Counted from the stretch's first letter, positions 8,032 to 17,000 are shown. The stretch is 19,420 bases of DNA from Ignavibacteriaceae bacterium (GCA_023231105.1 JALNWB010000066.1:1-19420); one strand, 5' to 3'. Notes: generated by a model not told the origin, from the letters alone. Made by a program: numbers and translations.

Positions 8032-9147
8032 TTATGCGATTTGTGAAAGGAGGAGCTCTTTAAAAGCATTTGTTCCGATTTCAATTACGTCATCACCGGG
8101 TAAGAATTGTGGATTGTGCAATCCGAACTGCTCTCCGATAGAAGTGCCAAGCCAAAACATGAATGAGGGATATTGTTGTGAAATATAGCCGAAGTCTTCG
8201 CCGGTCATTTTAAAACCGCAATCAAGAAAGGTAAATTTTTCTGCTAAAAGTTTTGAGAGAGTGCCGAATAGTGAATCGTGAATGATTACTTCCGGGTAAT
8301 GCGCTTCTTTTGTTACGATTATCTTAACATCAGTAATTTGCTGAACTCCGGCGGCTATTTTTTCCAAACGTATGGTAATCTCATCCGTTCCTTTCATGCT
8401 CAAAGCTCGCACGGTTCCTTCAAGCCTGGCATTACCCGGAACAATATTTCGCACATTGCCGGAAGTGATTTTACCGAATCCGAGCAAAGTAGCTTCTGCA
8501 ATACCTTTTGGAATTTTATCAACCGCATCAAGAAACATCCGAAGCGCATTAAAAGCATTCCTTCCATTTTGCGGAAATGCAACGTGCGAACTTCTTCCGT
8601 GAAAATCTAAATCGATTTCCAAAGCGGAAGCAAAAAGAACGCCGCTTGTGCTTGCAATTGTTCCTTTCGGAAATTCATCGGTAACGTGGAGAGCAAAAGC
8701 TTTATCAATTTTAAATTGATCGAATACCCCCGTAGCAAAAAACTTCATCGCACCGCCGCCGCTTTCCTCCGCTGGTTGAAAAAGGAAAAGAATATTTTGG
8801 CTTATGTTTTCGCGCGTGGCAAATTCAACTAAACCGAAAAGGATTGAAGTGTGCACATCGTGTCCGCATGCGTGCATATAATCGTTTTTTGATTTGAACT
8901 CGAAAAGAGTTTCTTCGCAAATTGGCAGTGCATCAATATCAGCGCGGAATAAAAGATAATTCCCGTCATTCACTTTGTATTCAACCAACACACCCGTTTG
9001 CATCGGAGTATGAATTGTAAACCGTTTATCGAATTTCGGCAAAGCGGAAACCGCATCAATAATTAATTTTGTTGTCTGAAATTCTTGATACGCAAGTTCA
9101 GGATTCTGATGTAACAGATGGCGAAGTTCAATTGGACTTATCTGCAA
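8032..9147 (-). CDS. dapL: M20 family amidohydrolase, probable N-acetyldiaminopimelate deacetylase
   Basis: A 371-residue M20D-type metallohydrolase. Metal ligands are visible: Cys94 and His96 in HACGHDVH, Glu128 with catalytic Glu127 in PAEESGGGA, His154 in ALHV and His344 in GLHNP. RADIDALP (68-75) and the dimer-domain motif HGRSSHVAFPQNGRNA (183-198) are also present. The family includes hippurate, indole-acetyl-amino-acid and N-acetyl-DAP hydrolases, which sequence alone separates poorly. The position at the end of a dapA-dapB-dapH-lysC-lysC run makes N-acetyl-LL-diaminopimelate deacetylase the best assignment (B. subtilis YkuR/DapL type, not the aminotransferase also called DapL). The start is TTG at 9147: the preceding gene's TAG is in the same frame only 12 bases upstream and the next in-frame Met is residue 49, so no other start keeps the intact N-terminus. 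Confidence 0.8.
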   Translation of the reverse strand: MQISPIELRHLLHQNPELAYQEFQTTKLIIDAVSALPKFDKRFTIHTPMQTGVLVEYKVNDGNYLLFRADIDALPICEETLFEFKSKNDYMHACGHDVHTSILFGLVEFATRENISQNILFLFQPAEESGGGAMKFFATGVFDQFKIDKAFALHVTDEFPKGTIASTSGVLFASALEIDLDFHGRSSHVAFPQNGRNAFNALRMFLDAVDKIPKGIAEATLLGFGKITSGNVRNIVPGNARLEGTVRALSMKGTDEITIRLEKIAAGVQQITDVKIIVTKEAHYPEVIIHDSLFGTLSKLLAEKFTFLDCGFKMTGEDFGYISQQYPSFMFWLGTSIGEQFGLHNPQFLPGDDVIEIGTNAFKELLLSQIA

Positions 9148-9159
9148 AAAATTTTCTTT

Positions 9160-10350
9160 CTATAAATCGAAAGCTTTAGTAAGTGATTCAACCGCTTTTT
9201 GTTTGAACGAAGTTTCCATCAAACATGAAATTTTTATTTCCGACGTTGTAACAAGCTTTATCGGGATTTCTTGAAGTGCGCCGAAAAATTTTGAAGCGAC
9301 ACCACTGCTCGAACGCATGCCAACGCCAACTATAGATAACTTGCTATAGCCGGGATGATAAGAGATGTTCCATTTTTCCAAATCTTTTAAAGAATGATGC
9401 AATGCGCTTTCCACATCTTCTTTACTTTCATCAATAATGGAAAACGAAACCGTTAAACTGGCATCATCATCGATCACGGATATCATATCAACGTTTAAGC
9501 CTTCTTCGGCAACGTTATGAAAAATTTTATGGATCAATGTATAATCTTCCGGCAGGTGCGAAAGCGTAACCTGCGTTTGATTATCCATAATACTTAGTCC
9601 GGTTACAACCGGTTGTTCTATATTTTCTTTCACAATGTAACTCCCTTCTTCTTCTGAAAATGTTGCTGCGCAATAAAGCGTAATATCAAATTTTTTAGCT
9701 ATTTCTACCGAGCGGCTGTGCAGCACTTTAGCTCCTAACGAAGCCATTTCGAGCATTTCATCATAGGTAACATATTTTAGTTTTTTTGCAGTTGGATGCA
9801 GACGCGGATCGCATGTATAAATTCCGTCAACATCGCTGTAAATTTCGCATGGTGCGTGCAAAGCAGCTGCAAGCGCAACGGCGGAAGTATCCGAGCCGCC
9901 GCGTCCCAGTGTTGTTAAATCGCCTTCTTCATTAACTCCTTGGAATCCAGCGATAGTAATTACTTCGTATTCTTGCAGCAGATCGAAAATTTTTTGCGAT
10001 TTTATATTTTTAATTCTTGCTTCATTAAAATCTCCGGTGGTCATAATTTCAGCTTGAACAGCGTTCAGCGATTTACTTTTTATTTGCAATTCGTTTAACG
10101 CTATGGCTAAAAGAGAAATAGTAATCTGCTCACCGGTTGTTAAGAGCATATCTAATTCTCTCGGTTCCGGTTTAGCGGAAATTTCTTTTGCAAGTTTAAT
10201 TAAGTTGTCAGTCGTTTTACCCATAGCGGAAACAACAACGACAAGTTTATTCCCTTGCAGAACTCGCTTCCGGATTTTTTCCGCGATGCATTTTATTTTA
10301 TCAGTATCGGCAACCGAACTGCCGCCAAACTTTTGCACAACGATCTTCAT
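9160..10350 (-). CDS. lysC: Aspartokinase with canonical tandem ACT domains
   Basis: This 396-residue enzyme phosphorylates aspartate, the committed step to lysine, threonine and methionine. The kinase domain shows KFGGSSV (7-13), VSAMGKTTDNLIKL (40-53), GRGGSDTSAVALAAAL (149-164) and YSDVDGIYTCDPR (171-183). The C-terminal half has two well-kept ACT domains: VTGLSIMDNQTQVTL with GLNVDMI (284-290), and LSIVGVGMRSSSGVASKFF with TTSEIKISCL (368-377). The latter segment forms the inhibitor site in lysine-sensitive aspartokinases, so feedback control is likely. It lies 21 bases after the upstream lysC copy and 12 bases before the M20 gene, all on the same strand. The tandem arrangement suggests two isozymes with different regulation; see the partner entry. 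Confidence 0.95.
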   Translation of the reverse strand: MKIVVQKFGGSSVADTDKIKCIAEKIRKRVLQGNKLVVVVSAMGKTTDNLIKLAKEISAKPEPRELDMLLTTGEQITISLLAIALNELQIKSKSLNAVQAEIMTTGDFNEARIKNIKSQKIFDLLQEYEVITIAGFQGVNEEGDLTTLGRGGSDTSAVALAAALHAPCEIYSDVDGIYTCDPRLHPTAKKLKYVTYDEMLEMASLGAKVLHSRSVEIAKKFDITLYCAATFSEEEGSYIVKENIEQPVVTGLSIMDNQTQVTLSHLPEDYTLIHKIFHNVAEEGLNVDMISVIDDDASLTVSFSIIDESKEDVESALHHSLKDLEKWNISYHPGYSKLSIVGVGMRSSSGVASKFFGALQEIPIKLVTTSEIKISCLMETSFKQKAVESLTKAFDL

Positions 10351-10371
10351 TTATGCTTTCTTATTTATTCT

Positions 10372-11571
10372 TTATGATATCCAATGCTTATGTAACAATT
10401 GTACTCCGTTAATTAGTTCCTCTTTTACAATTAATAAAGAAATCCTAAACGCTGTGGTTGTGATTCCGAAAATTTTTATTTGATTCTCTTGAAGGAAACG
10501 AAGTGTTTTATGTAAAGTATTGTTGTCGGCGTTTAATCCTTCACCTATAAGCGATAATGCTCCAAGAGAATAATCAAAAGTTATGCTGCCGCCTAAATAG
10601 TTTTTTAATTCTTCTTCAATGTTCAGCCAACCGTAAACGTTTTTATAAGAGATAAGGAACGATGCGATTGTTTGCAACTCGTTTTCGTGAGTCGTACTAA
10701 AATTTAATTCTTTTAAAGCGATTTGTTTCTCTTTAAAATAATTCATCAGCCAATCAAATTGCTCTGTGCCGGCTTTTATTTGAATTCTGACAAGATCGCT
10801 CTCGTACACCACAGAAGTAATTCCTTTTGAAATACCGGGAGCTAATTTCCTTACGATGGTTTCTTTACCGGATTGAAAAGTGCTTCGCGCGTAAATAGCA
10901 ATGTTGGCTTCTTTGGCAAATTGAACAGCCTGTGCGTTTAAAACTTTCGCTCCAGCAAAACTCATTTCCTGCATTTGCTGATAAGAAATTTCCGGAAGAT
11001 GTTTTGCTTCTTTTACGATTGACGGATCAGTAGAATAAACACCGTCAACATCGGAATAAATTTCGCACCGCTCTGCATCCAAAGCAGCTGCAAGCGCTAC
11101 TGCCGATGTATCGGAGCCGCCGCGCCCAAGTGTTGTTATATCGCGCTTGTAACTTACTCCTTGAAAACCTCCGACCACCACAACTTTTCCTTTTTCCAAT
11201 TCATCTTGAATTCTGAAAGGACGAACTTCAATAACGCGTGCATCATTATGTCTGTCGTTTGTAATTATTCCGGCTTGCGAACCGGTAAGTGATATAGCAT
11301 TAAGTCCTAATTCTTCAAGCGCAATACAAAGCAGCGACATGGTAATTCGTTCGCCGGTGCTAAGCAGCATATCCATTTCTCTATGTGGCGGCGTTTGAGA
11401 AATTTGCTGAGCTAATTCGATAAGTGAATTGGTAGTCTTTCCCATTGCGGATACGACCGCCACAACAGCAAAATCCTGTTTACAGACTTGAGCGATCATT
11501 TCAGCGATCTTTTTAATTTTCGTTACATCGGCAACACTGCTTCCGCCATATTTTTGAACGATGATCTTCAC
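10372..11571 (-). CDS. lysC: Aspartokinase with divergent ACT region
   Basis: A second, 399-residue aspartokinase, alignable end to end with its downstream neighbour. Kinase motifs are intact: KYGGSSV (7-13), VSAMGKTTNSL (40-50), GRGGSDTSAVALAAAL (149-164) and YSDVDGVYSTDP (172-183). The regulatory half is different: the usual INVDMI-type segment is missing and the second ACT domain reads LSLIGEGLNADNNTLHKTL and TTTAFRISLL where the neighbour has VGVGMRSSSGV and TTSEIKISCL. I infer altered or lost lysine binding, perhaps giving an isozyme that supplies diaminopimelate when lysine is abundant, as B. subtilis does with DapG. The start is GTG at 11571, two bases after the dapH stop, which indicates translational coupling. 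An alternative is that it responds to a different amino acid. Confidence 0.93.
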   Translation of the reverse strand: MKIIVQKYGGSSVADVTKIKKIAEMIAQVCKQDFAVVAVVSAMGKTTNSLIELAQQISQTPPHREMDMLLSTGERITMSLLCIALEELGLNAISLTGSQAGIITNDRHNDARVIEVRPFRIQDELEKGKVVVVGGFQGVSYKRDITTLGRGGSDTSAVALAAALDAERCEIYSDVDGVYSTDPSIVKEAKHLPEISYQQMQEMSFAGAKVLNAQAVQFAKEANIAIYARSTFQSGKETIVRKLAPGISKGITSVVYESDLVRIQIKAGTEQFDWLMNYFKEKQIALKELNFSTTHENELQTIASFLISYKNVYGWLNIEEELKNYLGGSITFDYSLGALSLIGEGLNADNNTLHKTLRFLQENQIKIFGITTTAFRISLLIVKEELINGVQLLHKHWIS

Positions 11572-11573
11572 GA

Positions 11574-12272
11574 TTACAAATTTCTCAATTCGTCAATCAG
11601 TTTGGTTTTTTCTTTTGTCTTTTCATCAACTTTTTTTAGAAGCTTTGCAGGCACACCCGCCATAACGCAGTAAGGCTCAACATCTTTTACAACAACAGAA
11701 CCGGCAGCAATCACCGCACCTTTACCAATGCGAACGCCTTCGAGCACAACTGCATTTGCACCGATCAAAACATCATCTTCAACTACAACCGGGTCAGCGC
11801 TTGGCGGTTCAATCACTCCAGCGAGTACAGCACCGGCGCCGATGTGACAATTTTTCCCGACAATCGCTCGTCCGCCTACAACAACGTTCATATCGATCAT
11901 CGTTTTTTCACCGATCACAGCGCCAATGTTTAACACGGCTCCCATCATGATTACGCAGTTATCACCAACGGCAACGTGTTCTCTAATTACGGCTCCCGGT
12001 TCGATTCGCGCATTGAATTTTGTCAAATCAGCTAAAGGAATGGCGGAGTTTCTTCTATCAATCTCAACGCGGTATTTTGTAATTGAATCTTTGTTGGCTT
12101 TATAAAATTTTTCAAACTCTTCCAACTCGCAAAAGAGAATTCCCGATTTATTCCCTCCGAAAAATTCAAGTGATTTAAAATTTACTTTGTCAAGTTTTCC
12201 TTGTAAATAAATTTTTGCCGGAGTTTTCTTTTTAGAAGAAGCGATATAATTTATAATTTCATACGAATCCAT
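11574..12272 (-). CDS. dapH: Tetrahydrodipicolinate N-acetyltransferase
   Basis: This 232-residue protein transfers acetyl from acetyl-CoA to tetrahydrodipicolinate, starting the acetylase branch of diaminopimelate synthesis. It matches the DapH family along its whole length. An N-terminal helical domain (1-70) leads to DRRNSAIPL (72-80) and RIEPGA (89-94), followed by a left-handed beta-helix of hexapeptide repeats (about 90-207) with IMMGAVLNIGAVIG, MIDMNVVVGGRA, CHIGAGAVLAGVIEPPSA and GVPAKLLKKV. The IEPPSA loop distinguishes it from the succinyl-transferring DapD enzyme. It follows dapB after a 77-base gap that holds the heptamer array, and is followed two bases later by the first lysC. 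The ATG at 12272 has an AGAGGA ribosome binding site seven bases upstream. Confidence 0.95.
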   Translation of the reverse strand: MDSYEIINYIASSKKKTPAKIYLQGKLDKVNFKSLEFFGGNKSGILFCELEEFEKFYKANKDSITKYRVEIDRRNSAIPLADLTKFNARIEPGAVIREHVAVGDNCVIMMGAVLNIGAVIGEKTMIDMNVVVGGRAIVGKNCHIGAGAVLAGVIEPPSADPVVVEDDVLIGANAVVLEGVRIGKGAVIAAGSVVVKDVEPYCVMAGVPAKLLKKVDEKTKEKTKLIDELRNL

Positions 12273-12295
12273 TGTAGTCCTCTTTTATTTGATTT

Positions 12296-12357
12296 GTCAT
12301 TGGTCATCTGTCATTAGTCAATGTTTTTCAAATGACCATTGACGGTTGACTAATGAC
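12296..12357. repeat. Inverted array of heptamers (4 + 4) between dapB and dapH
   Basis: Four tandem heptamers of form GTCANNN occupy 12296-12323 (GTCATTG is the first). After a 6-base spacer (12324-12329), four heptamers of form NNNTGAC occupy 12330-12357. The two halves are in inverted orientation, and the 12-mer GTCATTAGTCAA at 12310-12321 is perfectly complementary to 12346-12357, so a hairpin can form. The array resembles the short tandemly repeated heptamers (STRR) described in cyanobacteria. The dapB stop codon (12350-12352) lies inside it. Confidence 0.8.
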
Positions 12358-13015
12358 TATTCTCATTTATAACATCGGTGAAAGAATAAAATCCATTTTT
12401 CTTTTTCAGAAGAAATAAAGTTGAAAGTAAAATTCCTTCCGCAAAAGTTCTGCGCGAAGAAGCGGAATGAGAAATTGAAAGCACTTCGCCAAGTCCGCCG
12501 AAACTAATTGTGTGTTCGCCGAAAACATTTCCTAAACGCAGTGAAGAAATATTTACATTTTCTTTTTCCACTTCATTGCGGATCATTATTACCGTACCGG
12601 ATGGTTTATCTTTTTTAAATCTGTGGTGCGTTTCCGAAATTTCAATATCCCAATCATCCACATATTTTTGAACTTCTTTCGTCAGTTTCAACAAAATCTG
12701 GATGCCGAGCGAGTAGTTGTAGCTTTGTACAACCGGAACGGTTTCAGCCAATGTTTTCAATTCTTCCATTTGTATGGAAGTTAATCCGGTTGTTGCAATA
12801 ATTAATGGACAGTTAAATTTTTTTGCCAAAGCAATTGTGTTCTCAAAATTTTCCGGGAGAGAACAATCGATTAAAATTTGTGGAATATCTTTCTGCGTTT
12901 CGCCTTCTAATGAAAGCTCAAACACAAGCTGGAATTGCTGTTCTGCAAAAACATTTTGTACTTCTTTGCCAAGTTTTCCGGTGGAGCCGAGAAGTCCGTA
13001 ATTAATATTTTTCAT
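12350..13015 (-). CDS. dapB: 4-hydroxy-tetrahydrodipicolinate reductase
   Basis: A 221-residue NAD(P)H-dependent reductase acting directly after DapA. The Rossmann motif GLLGSTGKLG (7-16) is near the N-terminus, ATTGL is at 74-78, and the catalytic segment EISETHHRFKKDKPSGT (125-141) carries the paired histidines 130 and 131, Lys136 and the PSGT loop. GEHTISF (166-172) is the usual motif of the tetramer and active-site region. The protein is shorter than the roughly 270 residues of E. coli DapB, mainly in the N-terminal domain, as is common in FCB bacteria. It overlaps dapA by 14 bases (13002-13015), so translation is probably coupled. Its last residues and stop codon come from the heptamer array downstream, which may have replaced the original end. 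Confidence 0.94.
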   Translation of the reverse strand: MKNINYGLLGSTGKLGKEVQNVFAEQQFQLVFELSLEGETQKDIPQILIDCSLPENFENTIALAKKFNCPLIIATTGLTSIQMEELKTLAETVPVVQSYNYSLGIQILLKLTKEVQKYVDDWDIEISETHHRFKKDKPSGTVIMIRNEVEKENVNISSLRLGNVFGEHTISFGGLGEVLSISHSASSRRTFAEGILLSTLFLLKKKNGFYSFTDVINENSH

Positions 13016-13880
13016 AATTCTCTAACTCTTTCAACAAAAGGTTTTCAGTACGTTCAGAAACCGGAGCCAGCGGCATGCGTAAAATATTTTTGCAAATACC
13101 GAGTTTACTCAACACAAATTTTAATGGTGAAGGACTTGTTTCTTCAAAAAGTAAATTGATCATTTTTAAATATTTCTGATTTAACGCTTGAGCTTTCTGT
13201 AAATCATTTTTCTGCATTGCTGTAGTAATTTCTTTCAATTCTTTTGGAAAAGCGTTTGAATAAACAGAAATTACTCCAACGCCGCCCAGAGCCATAATGG
13301 GAATTGTCTGATCATCGTTGCCGGAAATAACTTCAAATGATTGTTGTTTCATTGCAGACAGCCGCGCAATCTGAGAAATGTCTCCGCTGGCTTCTTTAAT
13401 TGCCACAACATTTTTACACGATTCATTTATCTTAATAGCGGTTTCCGGCAGCAAATTCATGCCTGTGCGAGAGGGAACGTTGTACAAAATAATCGGAAGA
13501 GAAGTTCGTTCGGAAATATATTTGTAATGTTGAACCAAACTGCTTTGCGTTCCTTTATTATAATAGGGATTAACGATAAGCACGGCATCGATTTTATATT
13601 TTTCGGCAATCGCGTTCAGTTTAACAACTTTACTTGTGTCGTTCGATCCCGTTCCGATGACAATTTTGAGTTTGCTTTCGGCAGCTTCCATTGCTGTTTC
13701 AATTAGTTTTTCTCTTTCGTACTCATCAATAACAGGAGATTCTCCGGTTGTTCCAAGTACAATAACATAATCAATTCCGCCTTCAATTTGGCGGCGGATT
13801 AATTTTTTGTATGACTCAAAATCGATTGAAAAATCTTCATTAAACGGGGTCGCAAGTGCGGTCCCAACTCCTTCAAACAT
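13002..13880 (-). CDS. dapA: 4-hydroxy-tetrahydrodipicolinate synthase
   Basis: This 292-residue aldolase-fold enzyme condenses pyruvate and aspartate semialdehyde. Its length is typical of the family. The active site is complete: GTTGES at 43-48 (Thr44, Thr45), Tyr107 in NPYYNKG, Tyr133 and Arg138 in YNVPSRTG, and the Schiff-base Lys162 in VVAIKEASGD. It is the first gene of the six-gene lysine/diaminopimelate run and overlaps dapB by 14 bases. A candidate promoter with a leader of about 60 bases lies upstream; I see no lysine riboswitch there. The ribosome binding site is weak (GAGAAAAAAG before the ATG at 13880), but the MFEGVGTALATPF start is the usual one. Confidence 0.96.
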   Translation of the reverse strand: MFEGVGTALATPFNEDFSIDFESYKKLIRRQIEGGIDYVIVLGTTGESPVIDEYEREKLIETAMEAAESKLKIVIGTGSNDTSKVVKLNAIAEKYKIDAVLIVNPYYNKGTQSSLVQHYKYISERTSLPIILYNVPSRTGMNLLPETAIKINESCKNVVAIKEASGDISQIARLSAMKQQSFEVISGNDDQTIPIMALGGVGVISVYSNAFPKELKEITTAMQKNDLQKAQALNQKYLKMINLLFEETSPSPLKFVLSKLGICKNILRMPLAPVSERTENLLLKELENYEKY

Positions 13881-13944
13881 GGCTTTTTTCTCATTCGTTA
13901 ATAATTAAAAATTTGTGCTATGGAAGCTACAGAAACTATGGTTG

Positions 13945-13974
13945 CAAAGATATTTATTTCAATTTAATAAACAA
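13945..13974 (-). promoter_or_regulatory. Candidate Bacteroidota-type promoter for the dap operon
   Basis: On the minus strand, TTG (13974-13972) is followed after exactly 19 bases by TATCTTTG (13952-13945), which fits the TAnnTTTG -7 element and TTG -33 element known from Bacteroidota. It would start transcription about 60 bases before dapA. Found by eye; whether this organism uses that sigma consensus is inference. Confidence 0.4.
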
Positions 13975-14036
13975 GTCATTCGCTAATTTCCACATTTTTT
14001 TTTAACTTTAAGCATTAAAAGAGTGTTGATAATTAC

Positions 14037-14067
14037 TTGACAATAAGCGCTTTGTAGATTAAGTTAC
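14037..14067 (+). promoter_or_regulatory. Candidate promoter for the giant lipoprotein gene
   Basis: TTGACA at 14037-14042 is followed after 17 bases by TAAGTT (14060-14065), which also resembles TAnnTT. It ends about 27 bases before the ATG at 14094, where GGAG (14083-14086) serves as ribosome binding site. The -10 match is modest. It is divergent from the dap promoter in a 213-base intergenic region. Confidence 0.33.
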
Positions 14068-14093
14068 TTTATCAGTTTAAATGGAGTAATTCG

Positions 14094-17000
14094 ATGAAAT
14101 TCATATACACAAATTCCATCCGTAAAAATCTTTTTACAATTATTCTGCTCCTTTTCGGAGCAGTGTTATCAATGGTGAGCTGCCAATCTCCAAACGAACC
14201 GACAATAGACCAGGGGCCAACTGAAACCCTAGTTAACTTGACAATAGTTTCACCACAAGGCGGAGAAGTGTTAAAGTCCGGAGACGTTTTTAAAATAGAA
14301 TGGCAGAGCAATACTTCTTCTAATGTGTCGATTCTATATACAACCGGCGGAACTCAATGGGATACGATTTCTTCCAGTTATCCTAATACCGGTTCATTTT
14401 ATTGGTCGCCTATTCCGAGCAAAACTTCAAATAATTGTAAAATAAAAATCACCACAAAAGATAATCAGCCAGTCTCTAAAGAGTCAAATATTTTCAGCAT
14501 TGAAAAAGATTCTACAATACAAAAAATATCCTTGATTTCTCCCAGCAATGGAGAAATTTTATTTGTCGATTCAAGTTATACCATCAAATGGACAAGTTCC
14601 GGTATTCAAGCACTCAAAATTGAATTGTCAATTGATAATGGACTTAATTGGAATACGATTTCTGCAACAACTCCGGCTGACACAGGGCAATTCAAATGGA
14701 CAAAAATTCCTAATTTTGTTTCGAATACATGTAAATTGAAATTAACCGACGTTTCTGCCGATTCAATTTTTGCAATTACGAGCGGAAATTTTTCAATAAA
14801 AATTCCATCATATATCACAATAAAATCACCAAACGGCGGAGAAAAACTTCTCGGTGGCGGTGTTACAGGGATTAACTGGATCAGTTCTACGGTTGAGAAT
14901 GTAAAAATTGAATATACAACCGATAATGGCATAAATTGGAACACGATTATTGGCACTACTCCGAGCGATGGCTATTATGAATGGTCGCCTGTACCGAATG
15001 TATCTTCAAATAATTGTAATATCAGAATTAGTGATGTTGTTAATAGTTTGGCATACGATGTCAGCGATAATTTATTTTCAATTTTCCCGGAACAGATACT
15101 TAAAATAACAAGTCCAAATGGAGGCGAAAAATTCTTTTCCGGTTCAGGCACTACAATTACTTGGATAACAACCTCTGTTGTCGTTAGTTCTGCAAACAAT
15201 AAGACCTCCGAAATCCAAATTGCCAATGAAACAAATAAGAAATTTTCATCACGCACTTCTGTTATAAAAAAAGAGAAATCATTTTTAACAAATGACACAA
15301 AATCTCTTTCTTCAATCGCTAATGTAAAACTGGAATATTCTTCCAACGGTGGCTCTACATGGAACATCATAACACAAAGCACTTCGAATAACGGCTCATA
15401 TTATTGGCAGTCCATTCCGGACATAAATTCTTCATTGTGTCTCGTAAAAGTTAGTGATGCAGAAGATGGATTGCCTTTTGATATTTCCGACAATCCTTTT
15501 ATCATTTTTAACAAAGTAGAAAAAACTATTAAAGTTGCCATTCCAAATGGCGGAGAAAGTTGGAATGCCGGAACAGCACAAAACATCACATGGAATAGTT
15601 CCGGTGTTTCTTCCGTTAAGATTGATTATACTACTAATAATGGAGTAAGTTGGACTACTATTGATCAAAATACTCCGAGCGACGGATTTTTCGTTTGGAA
15701 TTCAATACCAATGGTGGCTTCAACAAATTGTAAAATAAAAATAACCGATGCAGTAGATACAACAGCTTTCGATTTAAGCGATGAGGTTTTCACTATATCT
15801 CCGGAACCTTATGTGATAGTTCTATCACCAAACGGTGGAGAGACACTAACGTTTGGAACAAATCAAAAAATTACTTGGACTTCGGCAAACATCGGAAAAG
15901 TTAAAATTGATTACTCAACGAATAATGGAGCAAACTGGGTAGTGATCTCCGACAGCATAGAATCAACAGGTTCGTTCGATTGGATAGTTCCGAATGTGAA
16001 TTCAAATCTCTGCCGTATAAGAATAAGTGATGCATCAGACGGAGTACCGTTTGATATATCGGATGCAGATTTTGCGATAAGTAATCAAATTAAAAGAGAG
16101 GTTAAAGTAAGTAGTCCAAATGGCGGGGAAGTTTTTTCAGCCGGAACAAGTCAAGACATAACTTGGACAAGTAACGGAATAAGTAAAGTAAAAATAGAAT
16201 ATACAACGGACAATGGCATAAAGTGGTCGGTAATTGTAGACAGTACCGAAGCGGATGGATCATATCAATGGTCACCGGTACCTAACATCTCATCATCACA
16301 ATGTAAGATTAAAATTACGGATAAAGACGGAACCACAAGTGATGCCAGTGACGCAGTCTTTTCAATTAAACCGATTCAATCAGTAAAAGTCACCTATCCG
16401 AATAACGGAGAAGTATTTACAGCGGGAGACCCGGTAGTTATCAGATGGGAATCAACGGGTATAGAGAATGTGGGAATAGATTATACGGTTAATAACGGAT
16501 TGAAGGAAGAAGATTGGTTTGTGTTGGTAAGCAGCACACCGAGTGACGGAGAATATGAAACAGGATTTTCAATTCCGTCAAATCTGTATCGTATCAGGAT
16601 AAAAGATATCTCAGACGGCACCCCGATGGATGCTTCTGACGGAACATTTACAGTTCTGCCACAGCCGACGATAACAGTAACGGCGCCAAATGGCGGAGAA
16701 AATTTAGTGAGTGGTAACAAAACAAATATTACCTGGGTTTCAACTTACCTTGATTCTGTAAAGCTTGAATACACAACCAATAACGGCGCAAGCTGGGTTG
16801 GTATAGCGTCATCAACACCATCAGACGGACTGTATGAATGGTCAGTCCCTGCAGTATCATCTGCGTTGTGTAAAATAAGAATAAGTGATGCAAAAGATAA
16901 TGCACCGTCTGATCTATCAGATAATAATTTCAAGATCAGTCAAAGCCAGCAAAGAGTTACCATCACTTCACCAAACGGCGGAGAGAAATGGGAAGCTGGT

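Noticed and set aside
11756..11950. Small plus-strand frame opposite dapH
   Set aside because: It lies inside the conserved hexapeptide-repeat region of dapH and has no ribosome binding site.
13881..14093. Lysine riboswitch or T-box leader upstream of dapA
   Set aside because: The gap is 213 bases but shared with the divergent gene, AT-rich, and I see no conserved L-box or T-box motif and no terminator hairpin before dapA.
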